From positions 186,001-250,000 of the forward strand of contig JAPKMW010000003.1 in the NCBI GenBank assembly GCA_026645575.1: 64,000 nt of DNA, in the 5' to 3' direction. Under the pieces are notes generated by a model, which saw only the letters and a list, made by a program, of their open reading frames with translations, searched no databases and was not told where the DNA came from. Below, piece by piece: positions 8,531 through 15,400 of this stretch (the stretch's first letter is position 1; every line of letters begins with the position of its first letter). The translations under genes were made by a program, and so were the position numbers. This stretch comes from Caldilineaceae bacterium. GTDB taxonomy: Bacteria; Chloroflexota; Anaerolineae; Caldilineales; Caldilineaceae.

Positions 8531-8737
8531 ACGAGCCTGATCAAACCCACCAACACCACCTTCGGCAGCCCCTATCTACTCTACGAACTGCCCCACCTCC
8601 CCAACCTGATCGCCATCTACAGCGGCGGGGCGGTGTCACAATGCGCGGCGGTCAAGGTCTGGCTGGGTGAGATAGTGGCGCAGGGGGTGTTGTCGGTGAC
8701 GTTGCCGAAGATTCAGATCAAAGCGTTTGAAGGGTAA
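8522..8737 (+). pseudogene. Glycoside hydrolase family 3 remnant, C-terminal tail
   Basis: About 70 codons read TTFGSPYLLYELPHLPNLI then AIYSGGAVSQCAAVKVWLGE and VLSVTLPKI. This is the conserved end of the C-terminal domain of GH3 beta-N-acetylhexosaminidases and beta-glucosidases (SFGSPYLL, SQ.AAV.alfGE, G.LPVTlP). The catalytic domain and most of the protein are absent. The remaining sequence begins at the hairpin at 8493-8530, and a membrane-protein gene lies immediately upstream, so this is a deletion remnant and not a gene start. Confidence 0.7.
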
Positions 8738-8945
8738 TTGGTAAAGTAGAGCCTTTCAGACATACTCGCTGATAGGGATTCCAGTGATATATCTGGTGAT
8801 GAATGCAGTGTTGACGCAATGGTCCAAAACATTTATTTGCATTTTGCTAGAGTTTGCTTGTGAACAATTAAAACGATGACATTTCTATTGCATTGGAGTG
8901 TGCATTATGTGAGATTATCTCAAAGAGCACAAGGAATTTGCAACT

Positions 8946-9905
8946 GTGGTGCCACATTCACGGCTGGTCGGTTCGTATGGTCAAGATGCCTCCGTTGGTG
9001 ATGTAAAGGACGTGGATTTTCTGATCAGAGTTGACGGTGATCCACAAGAGGATGAACCGCAAGCCAACCAGTTGATTCAGGATCTGAAAAAAGTCCTGAA
9101 TGGTCTGCCTGAAGCACTTGGCTATAGCGGATCTACTGGTATTGACATCGAACGCGCTAGGCGCTCTGTGCATGTCTATTTTCAAGCACACGAGTTTCAC
9201 CTGGATGTTGTGCCTTGCATTGCGCCTAATGGTTTTGAAGAGGTTCTTTATGTGCCTGATCGAGGATTTAACCAGTGGATCAAATCGCATCCAGTCGGGG
9301 TGATCAATCTTCTCAGAGAACTAAATGATGGGCATGGTGGCAAAGTCCGCCCCTTGGTCAAATTGCTGAAACATTTTCGTAACTACCATATGAAAACACG
9401 CAAGCCCAAAAGTTATTGGTTGCTCGCACTTGTATTACATCATGTATCCAGAGAAGATGGTCTCGACACATCACAGCCGCTTGCGGTACTCTTTCGAGAT
9501 CTACTTGATGCGATTTACTGCCAATATGCAGTTGCCTTGAACACGAGCGCTACTGCTACGCCTAATATCCCTGATCCCATATTGGGGCATAACGTTTCCT
9601 GGAATTGGGCACGTTCCGGTTCCCATTTTGAAACTTTTATGCGCCGTTTAGATGATGGACGCACCTGGGCAGAACAAGCACTGGCGAGTAATAATCGAGA
9701 CGTCGCCATTGAAAAGTGGCAAAAGGTGTTTGGTGAGGAATATTTCCCGGCGAGTATAGCCGAATCTGCATCAAGATGGGCAGATCTAGGTCTTCCAGGT
9801 AAATCATTTGCCACCAGCACCGGCTTAATTGTGCCAAGTAAAACAACGGCTGGCGTTTCTACCCCGATTCAACGGACAACCTTTCATGGCGAAAGCAAAA
9901 ACTAG
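8946..9905 (+). CDS. CBASS-type nucleotidyltransferase (CD-NTase), damaged N-terminus
   Basis: From a GTG at 8946 the 319 residues read SRLVGSYGQDASVGDVKDVDFLI, the G-S motif plus DVD metal-binding pair of SMODS/CD-NTase enzymes. A third Asp lies in FHLDVVPC, and KSYWLLALVLHHV belongs to the C-terminal helical domain. These enzymes make cyclic oligonucleotides on phage infection. The same frame continues upstream (DYLKEHKEFAT) but meets a TGA at 8910-8912, so about 40 expected N-terminal residues are lost or frameshifted. The coding stretch is richer in A+T than its neighbours. It overlaps the E2-like gene by 20 bp. Confidence 0.65.
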   Translation: MVPHSRLVGSYGQDASVGDVKDVDFLIRVDGDPQEDEPQANQLIQDLKKVLNGLPEALGYSGSTGIDIERARRSVHVYFQAHEFHLDVVPCIAPNGFEEVLYVPDRGFNQWIKSHPVGVINLLRELNDGHGGKVRPLVKLLKHFRNYHMKTRKPKSYWLLALVLHHVSREDGLDTSQPLAVLFRDLLDAIYCQYAVALNTSATATPNIPDPILGHNVSWNWARSGSHFETFMRRLDDGRTWAEQALASNNRDVAIEKWQKVFGEEYFPASIAESASRWADLGLPGKSFATSTGLIVPSKTTAGVSTPIQRTTFHGESKN

Positions 9906-10188
9906 AATCCGTAGCACAACCCATCCACTTAACCTTGCTATACAAGCCGCTCATATCCACCATCGCTTTCTCAATTTTGTCTGCCGAATTCATAAGGGGC
10001 GCGCCATTTGGCGCGATACATTACAGCCACGCATGAGTTCACCGTTGTATCAAGTAGAGATTTCTTACAGACAGATGGATATACCCAAAGTCCGAATTAT
10101 CTCGCCACCTTTAGCACCGAATGCACCTCATCTATACCCAGATGGATCATTATGCCTTATAGTTGCGCCAACCTTATCTATAACATGA
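9886..10188 (+). pseudogene. CBASS-associated E2-like protein, truncated
   Basis: Frame starts at ATG 9886 inside the nucleotidyltransferase end. The segment RFLNFVCRIHKGRAIWRDTLQP, then YQVEISYR and PHLYPDGSLCL, matches the small E2-like proteins coded beside CD-NTases in short type II CBASS. The Cys in GSLCL is the position of the E2 catalytic cysteine. Full-length members continue with a tryptophan-rich C-terminal half (PW..EWL..YE.W pattern), but here the frame stops 11 residues after the Cys. The protein is 100 residues, so it is very probably inactive. Confidence 0.6.
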
Positions 10189-10199
10189 ATACCAACGTC

Positions 10200-10409
10200 A
10201 TGACCAACAATGAAATTCGTCGGACCGGCTTCCAGGTGCTTATCCCAAATTTGGGTGCGATTGGCATGGTGCGTTTCTTGCAACAAAGCGATTTGGGCTG
10301 GGGCGATTACACGAAAGAGCATAGCCAGTGGCTTGGCAATCCCACGCTAGACGAAATCGCCGCTGAAATTAAAACAATGCGGAAAAACTGGCCTCAACCG
10401 GCAGAGTAA
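10200..10409 (+). CDS. Small conserved-looking protein, unknown
   Basis: A 69-residue soluble protein beginning MTNNEIRRTGFQVLI; an in-frame ATG at 10185 overlapping the E2 stop is an alternative start. The core GAIGMVRFLQQSDLGWGDYTKEHSQWLG followed by LDEIAAEIKTMR has the look of small conserved proteins coded near toxin-antitoxin genes. I cannot name the family. Position directly after the decayed CBASS genes suggests it arrived separately. It is followed by an unrelated gene on the other strand. Confidence 0.45.
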   Translation: MTNNEIRRTGFQVLIPNLGAIGMVRFLQQSDLGWGDYTKEHSQWLGNPTLDEIAAEIKTMRKNWPQPAE

Positions 10410-10505
10410 CCCAATCGTCAAGACTTTTGTCGTTAGCACATGGGGTGCAGGGGAAGTCTGCTAATGGCTTCCCCGCTGAATACTCCTCTTCCTTTGCTCC
10501 CTCCA

Positions 10506-10718
10506 TCAATCCACCTCAAGTTCATCCCGCATCAGTTGATCAAGCGAGACGGCAAAGAAATCAGCGATCTTCAAAATGGTAGCGGCGTTGGGTGTTTTTT
10601 TGCCTTGTTCGAGGCTTAACACAAAGGTGTTGCTGACCTCCAGGTACGCGCCAAGCTGCCGTAAGGTCAGTCCCCGGCGCTGGCGTAAGGTTCGTAGTTT
10701 TTCCCCAAATCTTTTCAT
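10506..10718 (-). CDS. XRE-family helix-turn-helix regulator
   Basis: A 70-residue protein that is all one HTH_3 domain: GEKLRTLRQRRGLTLRQLG, then EVSNTFVLSLEQGKKTPNAATILKIADFF. Such single-domain proteins act as dimeric repressors, often of their own promoter or as antitoxins. No toxin gene adjoins it. It is divergent from the coiled-coil gene at 10824, with the promoter at 10739-10767 between them, so it may repress that gene; this is inference. Confidence 0.8.
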   Translation of the reverse strand: MKRFGEKLRTLRQRRGLTLRQLGAYLEVSNTFVLSLEQGKKTPNAATILKIADFFAVSLDQLMRDELEVD

Positions 10719-10738
10719 AGAACATCAATTATTGGGAC

Positions 10739-10767
10739 TTGACGCGCCGCCAAGATCGTGGTATCCT
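10739..10767 (+). promoter_or_regulatory. Sigma70-type promoter TTGACG-N17-TATCCT
   Basis: TTGACG at 10739-10744 and TATCCT at 10762-10767 with a 17-bp spacer, pointing to the gene at 10824. Confidence 0.55.
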
Positions 10768-10823
10768 CTTGCTAACCTATAGCATAGCAAAATGGTTCAA
10801 CCAGATCAGAAGGATAGCACCGT

Positions 10824-11099
10824 ATGGCAACCTACGACCACAAACAAGTCCTCACTGACTACGCCAATGGCAGAATCACGCCGGAGATGGCGGTGGGTCA
10901 CGGCCTGCAACATATCGATCACCGCTATGCCGCCCAAGCTACCCTGCGCACCGAATGGCGCGCTGAACTCCATGCACTGGAGCAGCAGCTTACCGCCGTC
11001 CAGACCACGGTTGACCGGCTTCAAGCGATTATCGACGGTGCGCGAGCAAAACAGAAACTGCGCAATGCGTCTAGCCCCGCCACGCCAACACAAGCCTAG
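10824..11099 (+). CDS. Small coiled-coil protein, unknown
   Basis: A 91-residue protein. The first half (VLTDYANGRITPEMAVGHGL) looks like a small helical unit; the second (ELHALEQQLTAVQTTVDRLQAII) is a heptad-patterned coiled coil. A usable AAGGA lies upstream and a good promoter at 10739. I do not recognise a family. Divergent from an XRE regulator. Confidence 0.5.
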   Translation: MATYDHKQVLTDYANGRITPEMAVGHGLQHIDHRYAAQATLRTEWRAELHALEQQLTAVQTTVDRLQAIIDGARAKQKLRNASSPATPTQA

Positions 11100-11181
11100 C
11101 TTCATCTGTATACCACGGTTTATCATAAGCGGAACCGGCAATTTTACCAAGTTTAGCGCCAAAGCGCGATGGCGTTACTGA

Positions 11182-11210
11182 TTGACGCTTGGTCTGGAAC
11201 GTGGTATAGT
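11182..11210 (+). promoter_or_regulatory. Sigma70-type promoter TTGACG-N17-TATAGT
   Basis: TTGACG at 11182-11187 and TATAGT at 11205-11210, spacer 17 bp, upstream of the antitoxin gene at 11293. Confidence 0.6.
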
Positions 11211-11292
11211 TGTGTCAGGGAAAATGGCTATGCGACCGGCAATTGTGCGTAAAAGTCGGTAGACCATAGGTTGCGTGCGAATGGAGGGCGCA

Positions 11293-11505
11293 ATGACGAC
11301 ACGAGAAAGTATTGCCGTAGAACTACAAAAAATTGACGATGCCTATCTGGAAGAGTTGTATGAAATTATTCAGCAGTTTGCCCAAAATCGGCAATCCAGA
11401 AAAAAGCCAACGTTGATGCACAAATTGCGTGCAATTCAGATCGATGGCCCCGCTGATCTGGCAACAAACTTAGATACATACGTTCTTCCTGAAACACATG
11501 GCTAA
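11293..11505 (+). CDS. Probable antitoxin of a VapBC-type pair
   Basis: A 70-residue protein starting at 11293 behind a strong GGAGG. The N-terminal helix MTTRESIAVELQKIDDAYLEELYEII is typical of small antitoxins encoded before PIN toxins, and the C-terminal tail (PADLATNLDTYVLP) would be the toxin-wrapping extension. The stop overlaps the PIN gene start by 8 bp, so translation is coupled. Family assignment rests mainly on context. Confidence 0.65.
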   Translation: MTTRESIAVELQKIDDAYLEELYEIIQQFAQNRQSRKKPTLMHKLRAIQIDGPADLATNLDTYVLPETHG

Positions 11506-11911
11506 CCAACTCTTTGTTGACACGCTCTTTGTCATTGCGCTGATTAACCGCCGGGATCAATATCATGCACAAGCATCTGCCCTGGCGGAAAGGTTTGACG
11601 GCCACTCATTACTGATCACGCATGCCGTTCTCTTAGAAATTGGCAATGCGTTGGCGCGCGGGTTTAAACACGAAGCAGCCGAGATCATTGAACACCTCCT
11701 AACGTCAGATGAAGTCGAGGTTGTGCCTATCACACCAGAGTTATTTGAAGAAGCCTTTACCCTTTACCGCTCTTATAGCGACAAAGAGTGGGGATTGGTT
11801 GACTGCATTTCATTTGTCGTCATGCGGCGTGCTGGTGTAACCCAAGCCCTTACCTTTGACCGCCATTTTGCACAGGCTGGCTTTCAGGTACTTATGCGAA
11901 TGCTTACCTAA
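11498..11911 (+). CDS. PIN-domain ribonuclease toxin (VapC-type)
   Basis: A 137-residue PIN domain. The acidic residues expected for metal binding are present: Asp in FVDTLFVIA, Glu in VLLEIGNALA, Asp in GLVDCISFVV and Asp in TFDRHFAQAG. PIN toxins cleave RNA, often tRNA or rRNA, when the antitoxin is degraded. The gene overlaps the antitoxin by 8 bp and shares the promoter at 11182. No sign of damage, so the pair is probably functional. Confidence 0.8.
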   Translation: MANQLFVDTLFVIALINRRDQYHAQASALAERFDGHSLLITHAVLLEIGNALARGFKHEAAEIIEHLLTSDEVEVVPITPELFEEAFTLYRSYSDKEWGLVDCISFVVMRRAGVTQALTFDRHFAQAGFQVLMRMLT

Positions 11912-11973
11912 ATTCCTTGTCTATCCAGTACGCCTATCAGGTTCGCCCACAGATGACGAGGGAGGTATTAACC

Positions 11974-12303
11974 ATGGCAGGCATTTCTACATCCATTTCA
12001 CGCAAGGATTTAGAATTTATGGCTGGCGATATTGGGCCTGATCTGGTGCCCTTTTTGCAACCAGAGGATTTGTTGAAAGGCATGGATGCCGAAAAGCAAC
12101 GCCGGCTTTTGGCTTTATTGAGCGTTGAGGAACGTCTTTCCGGCATTAGTCCGGCAGAACGGCTTTCCGGCATTAGCACCGAGGAACTCATCAAAGGCAT
12201 TCATCCAGAGCAACGAAAAGCGCTTTTTGAGTTGCTGCTGAAAATGCTGGCAGCCGGTTTAGAAGAGAAGCCAGAAATGAATGGCAAGAGCAATGGGCAT
12301 TGA
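11974..12303 (+). CDS. Small repeat protein with GIsxEERL-type units
   Basis: A 109-residue protein starting at 11974 behind GGGAGG. Its middle is a run of ~10-residue repeats: VEERLSGISPAERLSGIS then TEELIKGIHPEQ. Such repeats normally form C-terminal tails of Rpn/PD-(D/E)XK and Uma2-type proteins; here they stand alone after a short leader (MAGISTSISRKDLEFMAGDIG). The units are helical and leucine-rich, suggesting a scaffold or binding surface. It follows the PIN gene by 62 bp and is closed by a perfect 20-bp hairpin. Function unknown. Confidence 0.55.
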   Translation: MAGISTSISRKDLEFMAGDIGPDLVPFLQPEDLLKGMDAEKQRRLLALLSVEERLSGISPAERLSGISTEELIKGIHPEQRKALFELLLKMLAAGLEEKPEMNGKSNGH

Positions 12304-12401
12304 CATGGAGCAAAAATTAAAGAGAAATGGTGATGGAAAGGCATTGGACATATCGCCCCTTCCTGAAGTTCATGGCTGACCAACGCTTGGTTGACACCCT
12401 G

Positions 12402-12446
12402 AAACGAAAACAGCCCGACGAGATGATCGTCGGGCTGTTTTCGTTT
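12402..12446. terminator. Perfect 20-bp hairpin, convergent genes
   Basis: Arms 12402-12421 and 12427-12446 pair perfectly around a 5-base loop, with an A-rich left edge and T-rich right edge. Placed between convergent genes, it can terminate both strands. Confidence 0.8.
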
Positions 12447-12490
12447 AACCAAATCCGCGTAACTCCGCGTTTGTCCGCGTCCCCTCCGCC

Positions 12491-15400
12491 TTACGGACGA
12501 ATCTCACCGGCGAACCACGTCCCCGCCGAGACCCAGCCGTTGTCGGAGCCGCCCCAGCCCTGGTTGACATAGAAGGAGCGGTTGTACTCCGTCTCGTTCC
12601 AGCACACAATGAAGCATTTGCGCACGGTGCGGCTGCGCCAGGCGTAGCCATAGGCCAGCGGATAGTGGGTCAGCCAGCCGGTGCCGATGACCGCCGGGGT
12701 GCTGCGGTCCACAATGCTGTCGCGAGCATAGTTGCGCAGCCGGTCTTCATGGATGCCCAGGATGTTGTAATGGGTATCCAAGCGGGTGCCGGTGCGGTTA
12801 TTAAAGTACTGGCTGGCATCATCCATGTTCCACGGATTGGTCGGGCCGCTGCCAAAGGCGCACCAGGTGCCAATGTCATTGCGGATCTCCCAGGTCATGG
12901 CGCGCACGCCGCTATCCATGGTTGCCGGCGCCACGGCATCGGCGCCGGTGCCGCCACCCTGGCGATAGAGACCCCAGCGGGAGGCCCAGTAGGCGTTGCC
13001 ATTGGCGGCCTGGTTGTCGGCCCAGCCAAAGAGCATAGCCCAGGCCGTGCCGCCGCAACCGCTCCAACAGCCGGAGCTATTCGGCGATGAACCAGCCGCC
13101 ATCTGGCTGTAGAGCCGTTGCGCGCCATGCGTACCGGCCCAGAAGTAGTGCCAATCACTCCAGGCGCCGTTGATGGCCTGGACACTCGCCGCGTTCACAT
13201 TGGCCCCGCCCTTGTTGACCAGCGGCAGGAAGAGCTTGTTGCCCGTCTGCGCTCCTGGCAGCGTCTCCCGCGTATCCAGCACCACAAACTTGATGGTCTC
13301 CTGTTGCGCCTGCACTCCCGTCGCACTGGCCGCCTGAACGTTGGCATAGTTGATTTGGGCCGTCAACGGCAGTTCTTTGCCTGGCTCGGCATTTTTGACA
13401 AAGATGCGCAGCGTAGCCGGGACCGTGCCAGTAGAGACAACGCTCCAGTCGATGTAGCCGGCGCCTTCGCCCGTCATTTGCACGGCTGGTTGACCGGCGT
13501 AGAGCAGAGAAACCGTGTAGGTGTTGCCTTTGAACAAGCCTTCGCCAAAGTCGCGGGCCAACTGATCGGTCTCCCAATCCTCGGCGGCTTCCCGTTTGAG
13601 CGCTTCGATATAGACGCCATACGCCTGTGCATAGCCCTGCTTGAGCGCCGCCCACGATTCCCAGCCTTCGACCTTCAGATTGGGGTCAGGGCCAGGGCCG
13701 CTTTCTTGCAACGAGCCGCCAATGCCGCCGGCTTCGCCGTCGTTCTGCGTCTCCTTATTGGGCGTCCATTGGCTGCTGGAAATTTCCACCGGTTTGTCCA
13801 GAACTTTGGGATCGATGCCGCTAATCTTGAGCGCCTGCGTTCCCGGCATGGCGACCAACTCACCTTTTTCATCTTCGCCGGCATAGCTTAGGGCGTCGAG
13901 TTTGTAGAACTTGGCAACCTTCTTGCCCGCCTTGGCCGCTTCACAGGCGACATGCTGCGTCGGCGTCTCGCCGGTGTAGTTCCAGTGGGGAATCGGGTGA
14001 TCGTGCGGGCCAGTGGATACAATGATAAAGCCGCGCCCAGAGGGCTCCCGGCCACCCTGCCCATTCACTACCTGGAACTCATAGTAGGCAACGCCAGTCA
14101 CGTCGGGGCGGTAGAGTTCACGCACCAGATCAGCCAGCCGCGCCTCTTCCCAACCGGGGGCCATCGGCCCGCCGCGCATTTCGGCCAGCAGCTGGCTCGC
14201 TGTGCGCAGGAATTCCAGCGGAACATCGCTCAGTTTCACCGTCCCGGCAGTCGGGTTCGGGTCTACACAGGCGACATCATCGACCCGGATCATGGCCGTT
14301 TCCAACAGCGATTCATTGCCCGCCTTGTCACGGAACATGGCGTAGACATGGGCGAACTCACCCAGCGGGGTCGGCGCCAGTTCCCAATCGATCTCCTTCT
14401 GGAACGTTTGCCACGGTGTTTGACTCAGATCGCGGCTGTTGCCCAGCTTCATTTCCACAATGTCGTTGTAGAATTCCTCATCTTCATAGGGTACAAAGCT
14501 CAGTTTGACCTTGAGACTGGTCGTGCCGGCGGCGCCATTGTTGATCAGGATCTTGGCTTCCGGCTGGAAGGGATCTTCGCTCGGCGTGGCGCCCTGGCTG
14601 GCGACCACCGCGCTGCGATGGTTGTTGGCATCGACGCCCATCATTTTGTAGTAGTAGGGCTGGCCGTTCTTCACCTCTTTGTCCAGATATTCGCCAGTCG
14701 GCGGCACTTCCTGGTTCAGCAATTGCCACGGGCCGTTGGGATTCTCGGCGCGATAGAGAATCATCTGCTGATAACTACGTTTGACATCAAAGCGAATCTT
14801 CACACTGTTGACATCGGCGGTGGCTTCGACAAAGTCGGGCGGCAGGATGTTGTCATCTTTGGCGTTGAAGGGGGTCTTCCGCTTTTCGACTTCCGAACCA
14901 TCATTCTCGCCGCCATCATCAGTGTCGGAATCGTTGGGATTCGTGCCAAGCAAATATTCGCTGTAGTTGTCCAGCCAGTCGAGATCATTGTCAGCGTCGG
15001 GGCTGGTCAGGCCATTTTCCCGCTCGTAGGTGTCGGGCAGGCGGTTTTTATTCTCATCAGGCGCTTCGAGAACGGTGAAGGCGCCAAGCGCTTCCCGTTG
15101 GAACTGGGCATGGTTGACCAGAATCCGCACCTGATAGGAGCCTTCGTCACGCGGTTCGGTCGGCTTATCGCTTTCCTTTTCCTGAATTGGGGCCACTGGA
15201 TTGGCCTGGTTAACCCTCTGGTAGAGACCGGCGTAGAGACCATCACCGGCGGCGCCATCGCCATGCTGACCATCATCAAACAGGGGGACGATACTTTCTG
15301 TCCCATCGGGCGCGGTGACAATGGCCTGCACGGCGGCATCGCCAATCGGCTTTTCCCCAGAGACCAGCGCATAGAGCGGCACGCGTTGGCCGGTGAACTT

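Noticed and set aside
8946..9905. Complete, active CBASS operon
   Set aside because: N-terminus is interrupted, E2-like gene is truncated and no effector gene is recognisable.
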